From the NCBI GenBank assembly GCA_913060515.1, contig CAJXRZ010000060.1, forward strand, positions 1-38,347: DNA of 38,347 nucleotides. Reading direction: 5' to 3'. The notes under the pieces were generated by a model. The model worked only from the letters and a program-made list of their open reading frames with translations, had not been told where the DNA came from and did not search any database. The DNA is from an uncultured Pseudomonadota bacterium (lineage in GTDB: Bacteria; Myxococcota_A; UBA796; CAJQPC01). Position numbers and translations under genes: made by a program. This document shows positions 6,906-15,237 of this stretch, in pieces (positions within the stretch are counted from its first letter, which is position 1; each line of letters starts with the position of its first letter).

Positions 6906-8870
6906 TCAGCGGCGAACCATTGGGCTGCGCTCTCCGCTCAGCTTTGCAGCCGTGTCGATGAGCTTGAGCAGCTCCTTGTCCTCGTCCAGACCACGGCTGG
7001 CGCGGCTGGCCAGAGCGAAGACGTCGTAGAAGCTGACCTCGACCACGTAAGGGCTGCCGCGAAGCAGCTCTGCGAAGGTGGCAGCGGAGTAGGCGAGCTG
7101 GAAATCCTTGCTGGCCTGGGCGTACTCGCTGTGAAGCATCTCCCCGTCAAAGACGGTCGCCCACTCGCGGGCGGCGCTGTCGGCGCCGGGCTTCTTGGCA
7201 CGCACACGCACGGTGGCCAGCTCTTTGGAGGAGGCGTCCTTGCGAAGTACGACGTCGTACAAGGCCGTCACGTCGTGGCCTGAGCCAATCTCACCGGCGT
7301 CTACCCGGTCATTGCGGAAGTCCTTGTCGGCGATGTCCCGGTTCTCGTAGCCAATCAGGCGATAGGCGATGACCGCGTCGGGGTTGAACTCCACCTGAAG
7401 CTTCACGTCCTTGGCGATGGTCAGCATGGTGCCGCCCAGGTCCTCACCAAAGACCTTGTCGGCCTCGGCCTGGGAGTCGATGTAGGCGTAGTTGCCGTCC
7501 CCTTGGTTGGCGAGCTGCTCCATGAGCACGTCTTTGTAGTTGCCCATGCCAAAGCCGATGGTGGACAGGGTGATGCCCTCCTCGGCGAACTGGCCGACTA
7601 CCGCCAGGATGTCCTCGTGGTTGGTGCGCCCAATGTTGGCGTCGCCGTCCGAGAGCACCACCACGCGGTTCTCATGGCCGCGTACGGCGGTCTCGCTGGC
7701 CAGGTTGTAGGCCAACTCCATGCCGGTAGACATGTGTGTTCCGCCGCCGGTGGACAGAGAGTCGATGGCGCTGTGGATGGTGCGCTGCTCGCTGACCTTT
7801 GTGGGCTTAAGGAGGACCTGGGTGCTGCCTGCGTATGTGACCAGGGCCACGGTGTCGTGAGGCTGCAGGTTCTCGGTCAGCGTGTGCAGGGACTGCTTGG
7901 CCAAGCCGATCTTGTCGGCGCTGGACATCGAGCCGCTGGTGTCGACCAGGAAGGTCAGGTGCATGGGCTCACGGTCGTCCACGTCGATCTCCAGGCCCTT
8001 GACGCCCACGCGCAGGACTTGGTGGGTGGAGTCGAAGGGGCTGGGCGCTGCTTCCATGTGTACGGCGAAGGGGGCGCCGTCGTTGTTGCCCGACTTTGGC
8101 CCGGTGTAGTCGTAGTGGAAGGCGTTGACGAACTCCTCCACACGCACTGCGCTGGTCGGGGGCAACATGCCGGACTCCAGCTTGCGGCGGGTGATGGCGT
8201 AGGAGGCCGTGTCCACGTCGACCGCGAAGGTCGAGAAGCGGTCCTTGTCCACCAGAGTCATGTCGTTGACGCCGTAGTGCACGTAGGCCTCGGTTCCGTC
8301 GCCGTTGGCATCGACCGGGGGCAGCGTGACGTCGGAGACGACGTCGGGAACGGTGGGCTTCACCACAGGCGGCGGCGCCGGGGGCAGATCCGCGACAACG
8401 GTGCTCGCGGTGCCAGTTACGGCGATGCTGGCGGGCTTGTTCTCTTTCTTGCCCTTGGCCAAGACCGGTCCTCGGGTGCGGCCGCCTGTCACACCAGAGG
8501 CGCGCTGGACGCTCACCTCGCTGACAGTGCTCGCATCGGTCCAGGCAAAGTCGTCGAGGGCTTCCGTTTCGGGAGCTGCTTCTTCCTCGTCCGAGTCCTC
8601 CAAGTACCGGCGCTCAGTGGGCTCGGCTTTGGGGGCGGGGGCGGGAGTGGCGCTCGCGCGGAGGCCCTGGTCTCGGTCAGCGGAGGCCTCATCGCTTGAG
8701 GCGACAACCTCTGCTTCGGCCTTCTCTTGGGCCAGGTACCCGTTGCGACGCTGGTCGCTTTCCGTCTCAACCTCGGTGAGCTCGTAGTCCATCTCTTCCA
8801 TGGCCGGCTCCTTTTGGGTGCAGGCAGCGAGCATGAAGAGAATGGGCAGACCGAGGTGCAAGCGAGACAT
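6906..8870 (-). CDS. YfbK-type von Willebrand factor A domain lipoprotein
   Basis: 654 residues. The start is ATG 8870, with GGAG about eight bases upstream. MSRLHLGLPILFMLAACTQ is a clear lipoprotein signal (lipobox LAAC). Residues about 20-190 are low-complexity, acidic then Pro/Ala-rich, probably a flexible tether. Then comes the YfbK-family architecture: an N-terminal vWF-associated segment (DTASYAITRRKLESGMLPP, VRVEEFVNAFHYDY), a VWA domain with perfect MIDAS D310TSGSMS and a later SDGDANIG metal site, and a C-terminal DUF3520-like region ending LSGERSPMVRR. Such proteins are envelope-tethered metal-dependent adhesion or scaffold domains of unknown ligand. The gene is convergent with the histidine kinase (3-base gap) and divergent from the TIGR02147 regulator across about 220 bp containing repeated TGTAC motifs. 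Confidence 0.92.
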   Translation of the reverse strand: MSRLHLGLPILFMLAACTQKEPAMEEMDYELTEVETESDQRRNGYLAQEKAEAEVVASSDEASADRDQGLRASATPAPAPKAEPTERRYLEDSDEEEAAPETEALDDFAWTDASTVSEVSVQRASGVTGGRTRGPVLAKGKKENKPASIAVTGTASTVVADLPPAPPPVVKPTVPDVVSDVTLPPVDANGDGTEAYVHYGVNDMTLVDKDRFSTFAVDVDTASYAITRRKLESGMLPPTSAVRVEEFVNAFHYDYTGPKSGNNDGAPFAVHMEAAPSPFDSTHQVLRVGVKGLEIDVDDREPMHLTFLVDTSGSMSSADKIGLAKQSLHTLTENLQPHDTVALVTYAGSTQVLLKPTKVSEQRTIHSAIDSLSTGGGTHMSTGMELAYNLASETAVRGHENRVVVLSDGDANIGRTNHEDILAVVGQFAEEGITLSTIGFGMGNYKDVLMEQLANQGDGNYAYIDSQAEADKVFGEDLGGTMLTIAKDVKLQVEFNPDAVIAYRLIGYENRDIADKDFRNDRVDAGEIGSGHDVTALYDVVLRKDASSKELATVRVRAKKPGADSAAREWATVFDGEMLHSEYAQASKDFQLAYSAATFAELLRGSPYVVEVSFYDVFALASRASRGLDEDKELLKLIDTAAKLSGERSPMVRR

Positions 8871-8966
8871 TGATGCGCTCCGTTGGCTGGGCAGGGGCAT
8901 GGACAACGGCCATGGACGTGGGCTGCTTACAGTGCATTCCACTTTTTTTTCGCTCCCGGTCTGCGC

Positions 8967-9085
8967 TGTACTCAAGGCCCTTGTCCTCTCTGTACGCGTT
9001 TGGGATACGTGTACTCCCTAAGTGTTTGAAATCACATACAGCGACACAAAGATCAGGGTCGCGGGTGTACTCATGGGCGTGTACT
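8967..9085. promoter_or_regulatory. Cluster of TGTAC(T) motifs in the VWA/TIGR02147 divergent region
   Basis: TGTACT occurs at 8967, 9010, 9066 and 9080, and TGTACG at 8991, all in the same orientation within 120 bases; about 0.1 copies of the 5-mer would be expected by chance. The last two lie just upstream of the chosen regulator start, spaced 14 bases apart. They could be operator half-sites for the adjacent regulator or another factor. Function is inferred from clustering only. Confidence 0.35.
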
Positions 9086-9093
9086 GTGCCTGC

Positions 9094-9954
9094 ATGAGAC
9101 GCGGCCCCGACCTAGATGTGACCACCTACCTGGACTACCGGAAGTACCTGGGGGAGTGGTTTGACGCCCAAAAGGGTGCGGACAACCGCTATTCCCATCG
9201 CTTGTTCGCCAGGAAGGCCGGGGTGCGCTCGCCCTCGCTGCTCAAGGAAGTCATCGCTGGGCGTCGGAACTTGACCTCGCTGACGGTCGAGGGCTTCTTG
9301 CTGGCCCTTCGGCTCACGGGGGAGGACGCGGACTTTTTCCGGGCCCTCGTTCAGCTCGACCAAGCCTCCACCCATGCTGAGAAGAACACTGCGTGGACAC
9401 AAGTGGCCGCCTGCAGACGCTTCAGAGAGGCCCGCCGGGCGGAGGTGGACTTCTTTCGCTACCTCTCCACCTGGTACTACCCAGCGATTCGAGAGATGGC
9501 CCTCTGCAAGGACTTTCGAGCGGACCCCGAGTGGATCGCCGGACGCCTCGTTCCGGGCATCCGCGTGGAAGAAGCACAACAGGCCTTGGACACGCTCTTT
9601 GAGCTGGGCATGCTGGTCCGCGAGGGCGAGTCCGTCTCTGCGGTCGACACCAGCGTGGCCACCCCGCACGAGGTCGCATGGTTGGTCGCCAGCAACTACC
9701 ACCGCGAGATGCTCGGACGGGCCACCCAGGCCCTGGAGACGGTCGATGCCAGAGAGCGACACCTGCTCGGGCTCACCGTCGCCGTGCCCGAATCCGTGCT
9801 TCCGACCTTGAAAGCCGAGCTCGACGCCGTGCAGCAGCGCTTGCTACACATCTGTGATGACGCCGCCGTCGAAGACGGTCAGATCGTCGCTGAGCGCGTC
9901 TATCAACTCAATCTGCAGCTGATTCCCCTGTCCAAAGGCACCACCCCATGTTGA
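9094..9954 (+). CDS. TIGR02147 family (DUF4423) regulator-like protein
   Basis: 286 residues from ATG 9094; ATG 9073 and GTG 9022 are alternatives and none has a strong ribosome site. The protein has the typical TIGR02147 opening (TTYLDYRKYLGEWFDAQK), a helix-turn-helix-like segment (FARKAGVRSPSLLKEVIAGRRNLT, about residues 38-62), then the DUF4423 region with RAEVDFFRYLSTWYYPAIREM and a winged-helix-like segment (VEEAQQALDTLFELGMLVRE). Members are numerous in Fibrobacter, Bdellovibrio and Myxococcota, and often sit next to small lipoprotein genes. They are thought to be DNA-binding regulators, but none is well characterised to my knowledge. Its last seven bases overlap the next lipoprotein gene, so the two are translationally coupled. 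Confidence 0.85.
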   Translation: MRRGPDLDVTTYLDYRKYLGEWFDAQKGADNRYSHRLFARKAGVRSPSLLKEVIAGRRNLTSLTVEGFLLALRLTGEDADFFRALVQLDQASTHAEKNTAWTQVAACRRFREARRAEVDFFRYLSTWYYPAIREMALCKDFRADPEWIAGRLVPGIRVEEAQQALDTLFELGMLVREGESVSAVDTSVATPHEVAWLVASNYHREMLGRATQALETVDARERHLLGLTVAVPESVLPTLKAELDAVQQRLLHICDDAAVEDGQIVAERVYQLNLQLIPLSKGTTPC

Positions 9955-10547
9955 TGATGTTGATTGCCTATTCCGGGCTCGCTTGTACCGGGCCACGGGA
10001 CGGGACTGCCGTTGGAAACCCTGGCAATGCGGGTCTGATCGGCCAGTCCGAGGATGGCTCTCGCGTGCACTGGGATCGGGCGACGGTTCGCGCCAAGGCT
10101 GCTGCGGCGGAGACGGAAGAGGGCGTTTTGGGCGGCTTTCTGGGAGAAGACCTGAACCTGCTGCGTCCCAGCGGGGCCTTCATTGAGCTGCAGCGCGGAC
10201 GCTACGAGGGGGTCTTTCTCTACATCGACGCTCTGGAGATGCGCGGCGAGACCGACAGCGGCGTGCCCGTCATCCTGGAAGTAGAGCCCAGTCGTCTGTG
10301 TGTGGAGGGGGACTTCCGCGTCTTGGAAGATGACGCGCTCTTGCTGCTTATGCCGCTGGACCGCATCGTTGACGTGGATGCTGTAGACGAGGCCGGACTG
10401 GAGCGGGTTTATGTTGGGCCTGACAGCTCAGAGGGCATTCAGCTGGCCATGGACCTGGAGACCCTGCCGGAGCTCTGGCGAGACATGGACCGGGATGGCT
10501 ATGTCGGGCCGGGTGACCGCTTGATTCAGACGAACCGGGCGCGTTGA
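9948..10547 (+). CDS. Small lipoprotein partnered with TIGR02147 regulator
   Basis: 199 residues, function unknown. ATG 9948 overlaps the end of the regulator gene by seven bases. The N-terminus MLMMLIAYSGLACTGP carries a lipobox (GLAC), followed by GTAVGNPGNA, a GNPG motif I associate with lipoproteins encoded beside TIGR02147 genes. The mature part is acidic, with predicted beta strands (GVFLYIDALEMRG, VPVILEVEPSRLCVEG) and ends in DMDRDGYVGPGDRLI, which resembles a single EF-hand/dockerin-like calcium loop (DxDxDG). It has one extra Cys. The likely location is the outer or inner membrane, periplasmic or surface face. Convergent with the sigma-factor gene, 11 bases apart. Confidence 0.75.
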   Translation: MLMMLIAYSGLACTGPRDGTAVGNPGNAGLIGQSEDGSRVHWDRATVRAKAAAAETEEGVLGGFLGEDLNLLRPSGAFIELQRGRYEGVFLYIDALEMRGETDSGVPVILEVEPSRLCVEGDFRVLEDDALLLLMPLDRIVDVDAVDEAGLERVYVGPDSSEGIQLAMDLETLPELWRDMDRDGYVGPGDRLIQTNRAR

Positions 10548-10558
10548 GGCTGCGCAGC

Positions 10559-11443
10559 TCAGATCACCGCAGACCACGGCGCCAAGCGCTCAGGATCCAT
10601 CAGGGTCGTCAGCGCCGCAATGCGCCCCTGCGCATCGAGCACCACCTGCACCAGGGAGGCAGGAGCAAGTCCAGGTTTGGGCTTGAGAACCTGGATCCAC
10701 AGGCCCGGCATGCCCGCCACCCAGGCCGGCGCGACACGCACCTCCCCAAGCGAGGACTGCAAGGCCGCGAAGACGCGAACCAAGCGCTCGGCGCCACGAA
10801 GGGGCAGGCCTGCGGCGGGGTATTGGCTGCCGCCGTCCGCCAGGTACAGAGCCTCGGGTGCCAGGAAGGACTTGGCGGTCTCCAGGTCGCCCCGCTGCAT
10901 GGCCTGTGCGAAGGAGAGCAGGGCTAGGCTGTGGGCTTGAGCGCTGGCAGCGCTGACCTCTGGAATGGGGTGCTGGGCCAGCTCCTTTCGGGCGCGGTGC
11001 AGACAAGCCCGCACGGCGCCTGGGGTGCGCTGAGTGAGCTCGGCGACCTCGGCGGTGGAGCATTCTATGACTTCGCGAAGCAGCCAGGTCAGACGCTGCT
11101 CGGGGGTCAGGGCTTCAGCGGCCAACAACCACCCCACACTCGCGCTCTCTCGCATGGCCAAGCTGCTCTGGGCGTCGAGACGGTTTGGGGGGAGGGGAGC
11201 GGGCACGAAGGGACGCTTGGCCTGGGCCAGCTTCCTCTTGCGCAGCCGGTCGCGGGCCAGGTTTGCGGCCACGGTCAGCAGCCAAGGCTCCAGGGCCCGT
11301 TCCAAGTCTGCCGGTGGGTGCTCGGCCAAGCGCAGCAAGGTGTCTTGGACCAAATCATCGGCTTCCTGTGGGGCACCGAGCATGCGGAAGCCCAGGGCCC
11401 AGATGCGCCCTTGGGACGCCAGCGCGCTTTGCATCCATTCCAT
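10559..11443 (-). CDS. ECF41-like (SigJ-type) sigma factor with SnoaL-like C-terminal domain
   Basis: 294 residues. The N-terminal half is an ECF sigma factor: region 2 around residues 5-70 (GFRMLGAPQEADDLVQDTLLRL, then EPWLLTVAANLARDRLR) and region 4 around 110-155 (LTPEQRLTWLLREVIECSTAEVAELTQRTPGAVRACLHRARK). Between them FVPAPLPP resembles the conserved linker of ECF41. Residues about 175-290 form a SnoaL/NTF2-like extension with LADGGSQYPAAGLPLRGAERL, equivalent to the DGGGK region that tunes ECF41 activity in place of an anti-sigma factor. ECF41 genes are usually next to a carboxymuconolactone decarboxylase, oxidoreductase or epimerase gene; here an oxidoreductase gene lies nine bases upstream in the same operon. 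ATG 11443 has AGGT near it. The target promoter and inducing signal are unknown. Confidence 0.88.
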   Translation of the reverse strand: MEWMQSALASQGRIWALGFRMLGAPQEADDLVQDTLLRLAEHPPADLERALEPWLLTVAANLARDRLRKRKLAQAKRPFVPAPLPPNRLDAQSSLAMRESASVGWLLAAEALTPEQRLTWLLREVIECSTAEVAELTQRTPGAVRACLHRARKELAQHPIPEVSAASAQAHSLALLSFAQAMQRGDLETAKSFLAPEALYLADGGSQYPAAGLPLRGAERLVRVFAALQSSLGEVRVAPAWVAGMPGLWIQVLKPKPGLAPASLVQVVLDAQGRIAALTTLMDPERLAPWSAVI

Positions 11444-11452
11444 TGGACCTAC

Positions 11453-12607
11453 CTATGCCGCTGCTGTTTGTTGGGCATCGCAGACCGCGCGCCGGACTTG
11501 CTCCGCGCTGGCTGCACAGGCATCTGCCAGCATGCCGTGGGGGCCCACGTAGTCTCCTGCGAGCAGCAGGCCTGGGGCCTGCCTTGCGCTTGGACGTGGG
11601 ACGCCAGCGCGCAGGAGTCCGTGGCTGACTTGAAGCGCAGGCAGCCAGCGCTTGGTCTGGGCTTCACGCCAAGCTGGGTACTGCGCATCCGCCCATTGCT
11701 CCAGGACTTGGCGGCTGCACCGGCCGTAGTGCATCAGGTGGAGCACAGCGCCTGTGCCCAGGGCAGCGCTGTCGGAGTGCATCGAGGCGTAGATGGGCCG
11801 CTCCAGATCCAGACAGAAGCTCGGGCCCGCTGGGCGTTCGGCAAATCCAAGGTCCAGGCAGGAGGCAAGCACGAGCTCCTGGCTCAGCTCCAGGCCCGTG
11901 AGCTTCTGGGCGGTGGGGGCCGTGGTCGCCACGATGACCTCGTCTGCGCTGTGGGTGCCAGCTTCTGTTCGCACCCATCCGGCCCGGACTTCGGTGGCCC
12001 GCTCCCGCACAAGGGTGACCCCCTTCTCCTTGGCCTTCTCCACCAGGCCTTGGACCAGGCTCTGCCAGCCGCCGTGCAGATAGAGCACGCCGCCTTGGGC
12101 GAGCTGGAGCTGGTCGAAGGCCGCCGGCGCGCTCAGGGAGCCAGGGTTTGGGGCATAGGTGCTCAGGCGCAGCAAGGCGTAGAGGAAGGAGCGGGGGAGA
12201 GGGGGCAGGTCACTCAGCCAGGTGTCGACGTCCATGTCTTTGGGACGAAGGGCCAGCTTGAGCAGGGTGTTGATTCTGGCCCCGGCCAGGACGGGGTGGG
12301 TGAGAAGGGCAGGCAGGCTGCCGGGCAGTGGGTGCAGGCCATCCTGCATTCTCAGGGTGCTCTTTAGGGCCAGTGGATCTCCGCCAAGCAAGGTCAAGCC
12401 GTGCTTTGAGAGGATCCTCATCAGGTGGCCTCTGCGGTAGAGCGCGTGTGGACCCAGGTTGAAAGTCTGACCCAAGAGGCGCTGGCTTCGAGCCCTTCCT
12501 CCTGGCGCCTTTGGCTCTATCAGCGTGGCTTGGATGCCGTGGTTCGCCAGTTCAATGCTCGTGAGTAGCCCGGCGAGACCGCCGCCGATGACCAGTGCCC
12601 GTGTCAT
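11453..12607 (-). CDS. FAD-dependent oxidoreductase (phytoene desaturase/amine oxidase fold)
   Basis: 384 residues from ATG 12607, with a clear AGGAG ribosome site (gaggaaaggagaaaagc). The N-terminal dinucleotide-binding motif VIGGGLAGLLTSIELANHG is followed by an acidic Glu (IEPKAPGGRARS), the pattern of the phytoene desaturase / NAD(P)-binding Rossmann-like amine oxidase group. The C-terminal FAD contact is seen as GLLLAGDYVGPHGMLADACAAS. There is no membrane segment. The likely role is flavin-dependent desaturation or oxidation of an unknown, probably hydrophobic, substrate. It is first gene of a two-gene operon with the ECF41-like sigma factor, nine bases apart, and fits the oxidoreductase partner known for ECF41. 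No carotenoid genes are nearby, so a carotenoid substrate is not supported. Confidence 0.85.
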   Translation of the reverse strand: MTRALVIGGGLAGLLTSIELANHGIQATLIEPKAPGGRARSQRLLGQTFNLGPHALYRRGHLMRILSKHGLTLLGGDPLALKSTLRMQDGLHPLPGSLPALLTHPVLAGARINTLLKLALRPKDMDVDTWLSDLPPLPRSFLYALLRLSTYAPNPGSLSAPAAFDQLQLAQGGVLYLHGGWQSLVQGLVEKAKEKGVTLVRERATEVRAGWVRTEAGTHSADEVIVATTAPTAQKLTGLELSQELVLASCLDLGFAERPAGPSFCLDLERPIYASMHSDSAALGTGAVLHLMHYGRCSRQVLEQWADAQYPAWREAQTKRWLPALQVSHGLLRAGVPRPSARQAPGLLLAGDYVGPHGMLADACAASAEQVRRAVCDAQQTAAA

Positions 12608-12708
12608 GCTTTTCTCCTTTCCTCACCCTCCACACGCAGCAAGTCGTCCAGGCGTTACGCACTTTGGGCACCCGACCCACTTTCCTCTCGTCTACCCTGA
12701 GGTTACAA

Positions 12709-12720
12709 GGTCGTACGACC
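12709..12720. promoter_or_regulatory. Perfect 12-bp palindrome GGTCGTACGACC
   Basis: An uninterrupted palindrome lying between the divergent oxidoreductase and epimerase genes, 26 bases before the epimerase ATG. Its position near where RNA polymerase or ribosomes bind suggests an operator. No family is recognised, and a chance occurrence cannot be excluded. Confidence 0.3.
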
Positions 12721-12745
12721 CCCATGGAACCAAGGAGCATCGACA

Positions 12746-13816
12746 ATGGCTGACCTGCACGAAGGCTTTGATCACCTCGCCGCCTACAAGGGCAAGACCG
12801 TCTTCATCACCGGCGGTGCTGGAGCCATCGGTTCCAACCTTGTTCGCGCGATCTCGCCCCTCTGCGAAAAGGTCTTGGTGTTGGACAACTTGGTGTCCTC
12901 GGCTCGCTGGAACATCCCCAGCCTGCCCAACGTCATGTTCGTCGAAGGCGACATCCTGGACGAGGTGAAGCTCAAGCGCATCCACCTCGACAAGCCAGAC
13001 ATCGTCTTTCACTTGGCGGCTTTTTTCGCCAACCAGAACTCGGTGGATCACCCCGAGAATGACCTGATGGTCAACGGCATGGGCACCCTTCGCCTGATGG
13101 AGTACGCCACCCTCACCGGTGTTGACCGCTTCGTCTACGCCAGCTCGGGCTGCAGCATCTACGGCTCCTCGGCGCCGCTGCCCCTCAAGGAAGACTTCGT
13201 CAGCATGCACCTGACGACCCCGTACCAGATCACCAAGATGCTGGGCGAGCTCTACGGCAACTTCTTCTGGCACCACTTCGATCTGCCCATCGTCAAGGCC
13301 CGCTTCTTCAACAGCTACGGCCCTGGCGAGATCCCCGGTCAGTACCGGAACGTGATTCCGAACTTCACCTACTGGGCCATGAAGGGGCTGCCTCTGCCCA
13401 TCACCGGTACCGGCGAGGAGACCCGCGACTTCACCTTCGTGGACGACATCGTCGACGGTCTGTTGCGCGCGGGCACCAACCCCAAGGCCATCGGTGAAGA
13501 GTTCAACCTGGCCAGCGGCCGGGAGACCACCATCAAGGGCTTGGCCGAGATGATCAATGAGGCCACGAACAACCCTGCCGGCATCAAGTGGGCCGGTGTG
13601 CGCAAGTGGGACACCAAGAAGCGCCTGCGCGCGGACGTGACCAAGGCCGGCGAGCTCCTGGGCTACAACCCAGACAAGGACTTCATGGAAGGCCTGATGG
13701 AGCAGATCGCGTGGATGCGTGAGAACTGGGACCGGATCGAGGCATACAACGCCTTCGGGCCAGGCGGCTCCAGCGCTGTCCCGGACATGATCGTCAAAGA
13801 CGAGTCCAAGTCCTAG
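12746..13816 (+). CDS. NAD-dependent epimerase/dehydratase (extended SDR), nucleotide-sugar type
   Basis: 356 residues from ATG 12746, with AAGGAG eight to nine bases upstream. Extended short-chain dehydrogenase: Rossmann motif FITGGAGAIGSNLV (about residues 21-34), acidic residue at the end of strand 2 (LVLDNL), HLAAF, the active-site block SSGCSIYG, the catalytic PYQITK (Tyr-x3-Lys) and ARFFNSYGPGE typical of UDP-sugar epimerases and decarboxylases. TGTGEETRDFTFVDDIVDGLL is the usual substrate-domain block. The product is probably a UDP- or GDP-sugar 4-epimerase, dehydratase or decarboxylase; the exact sugar is not decidable. The next gene is a WecG-type glycosyltransferase in the same direction 80 bp away, suggesting a surface-polysaccharide operon. 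The C-terminal ~20 residues are an unusual acidic Ser-rich tail. Confidence 0.9.
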   Translation: MADLHEGFDHLAAYKGKTVFITGGAGAIGSNLVRAISPLCEKVLVLDNLVSSARWNIPSLPNVMFVEGDILDEVKLKRIHLDKPDIVFHLAAFFANQNSVDHPENDLMVNGMGTLRLMEYATLTGVDRFVYASSGCSIYGSSAPLPLKEDFVSMHLTTPYQITKMLGELYGNFFWHHFDLPIVKARFFNSYGPGEIPGQYRNVIPNFTYWAMKGLPLPITGTGEETRDFTFVDDIVDGLLRAGTNPKAIGEEFNLASGRETTIKGLAEMINEATNNPAGIKWAGVRKWDTKKRLRADVTKAGELLGYNPDKDFMEGLMEQIAWMRENWDRIEAYNAFGPGGSSAVPDMIVKDESKS

Positions 13817-13896
13817 ACCACCGGCGAAGAGCCTAAACGCTCGCCCGCTGCGGTCGATGATGAGCATAGGTCCGGTGCCGGACCAAGGAGATGAAC

Positions 13897-14697
13897 ATGC
13901 GTGAAGACCAAGTCCCCGGACCCCCACCTAGACGCGTGGATCTCTTTGGCTGTGCGTTCGACGTGGTCGACATGGACTCCGCCGTCGCTCGCGTCGAGCA
14001 GTTCATCGCCAGCGGCCTTCTGCACCAGGGCTGTGGCGTAAACGTCGACCAGCTCGTCAAGATGAAGGACGAGCCCTACTTCCGCGAGATCGTCGCTGCT
14101 TGTGACCTGGTCACCGCCGACGGCACCCCCGTGGTGTGGGCCAGCAAGCTCTTCGGCAAGCACCTGCCCGAGCGCGTGGCAGGCATTGACCTCTTCGAAG
14201 CCTTGCTTCCGGTCTCCGAGAAGAAGGGCTACAAGGTCTTTCTGCTCGGCACCAAGCCCGAGATTCTGGAGAAGGCGCGCGAGGTCTACCAAGAGCGCTA
14301 CCCAGGCCTGCAGATCGTGGGTCACCACCACGGCTACTACAAGCAGGAAGACGAGCCAGAGATCGCCCGTCAGATCGAAGAGAGCGGCGCCCAGCTGCTC
14401 TTCATCGCCATCACTTCTCCCAAGAAGGAGGAGTTCGTGGACCGCAACCGCAAGGCCCTCTCTGGGGTGGGCTTTGTGTTGGGTGTCGGCGGCAGCTTCG
14501 ACATCGCTGCAGGCGTGTATGACCGCGCCCCGGACTGGATGGCCAAGGCTGGCATTGAGTGGACCTACCGTCTCTGGCAAGAGCCCAAGCGCATGTACAA
14601 GCGCTACTTGGTCGAAGACTCCAAGTTCTTGGGCATGCTGGCCAAGCAGGCCTACTACGAGGCCACTGGCAAGTTCCCGGGCAAGGGCTCGAAGTAG
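13897..14697 (+). CDS. WecG/TagA/CpsF family glycosyltransferase
   Basis: 266 residues. ATG 13897 is preferred over ATG 13891 because AAGGAG (13885-13890) is six bases before 13897 but touches 13891. The protein has the GT26 signatures: NVDQLVKM, CDLVTADGTPVVW with catalytic Asp, RVAGIDLFEALL, VFLLGTKPEILEKA, SPKKEEF, GVGGSFDIAAG, and the C-terminal APDWMAKAGIEWTYRLWQEPKRMYKRY appendage that carries membrane-contact and catalytic arginines. These enzymes add ManNAc/ManNAcA-type or other sugars to a polyprenyl-diphospho-sugar at the cytoplasmic face of the inner membrane, during exopolysaccharide, teichoic-acid or common-antigen synthesis. The length is normal for the family. It is probably co-transcribed with the epimerase before it. 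Confidence 0.95.
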   Translation: MREDQVPGPPPRRVDLFGCAFDVVDMDSAVARVEQFIASGLLHQGCGVNVDQLVKMKDEPYFREIVAACDLVTADGTPVVWASKLFGKHLPERVAGIDLFEALLPVSEKKGYKVFLLGTKPEILEKAREVYQERYPGLQIVGHHHGYYKQEDEPEIARQIEESGAQLLFIAITSPKKEEFVDRNRKALSGVGFVLGVGGSFDIAAGVYDRAPDWMAKAGIEWTYRLWQEPKRMYKRYLVEDSKFLGMLAKQAYYEATGKFPGKGSK

Positions 14698-14703
14698 CAC
14701 CCC

Positions 14704-15063
14704 GTGCCTACGCAGCCCGATGACGCACTGGGGGCAGGGGTTCTCTTGCTCACGATTGTGGGCAGCTACCTCCTGATAGCGGGCCTGAGCCTGCCCCTGA
14801 TTCTTCAGAAGGTGCCGCCGAACCGCTTCTACGGCTTCCGCTCGAAGCGCACCCTGGGGGATGAAGAGGTCTGGTACCGGGTCAACCGCCTTGGGGGCGG
14901 GTTCCTGGTCCTCAGTAGCCTGGGCACTCTGGTGGCCTCTTTGGTGCCGGTGCTCTCCGCCTGGCCCGATGTGGGTTCCGTCGCGACCACCCTCACTGGC
15001 GTGGTCATCTCCAGTGCTGTGGTGATGGTGGTCGGCGGGGTTTGGATCTTGGTGAGAGGCTGA
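14704..15063 (+). CDS. SdpI-like small membrane protein (copy 1)
   Basis: 119 residues from GTG 14704, six bases after the glycosyltransferase stop. Three hydrophobic segments are visible: about residues 12-35, 66-85 and 93-115. Between the first two is the SdpI signature, NRFYGFRSKRTLGDEEVWYRVN. In Bacillus SdpI gives immunity to the SdpC toxin, but most members are of unknown role and the motif alone does not show immunity. A second copy of the family follows at 15238. No SdpC-like toxin is seen nearby. Confidence 0.82.
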   Translation: MPTQPDDALGAGVLLLTIVGSYLLIAGLSLPLILQKVPPNRFYGFRSKRTLGDEEVWYRVNRLGGGFLVLSSLGTLVASLVPVLSAWPDVGSVATTLTGVVISSAVVMVVGGVWILVRG

Positions 15064-15237
15064 GGCCCTGCGCTCGCTGTTGATCTGGAGCCCAAGGGCC
15101 GCATCTACAGCGAAGACCGCCCAGGTTGATGTCGTCTCCCTTGCCCCACGGCAGGCCGGCGCGCTTCGCTACGATTCTCCGATCGACCTTCGGGGTTTCC
15201 GCATTATCAGGGCTGAGAAGGACCGGGATTTTGGACC

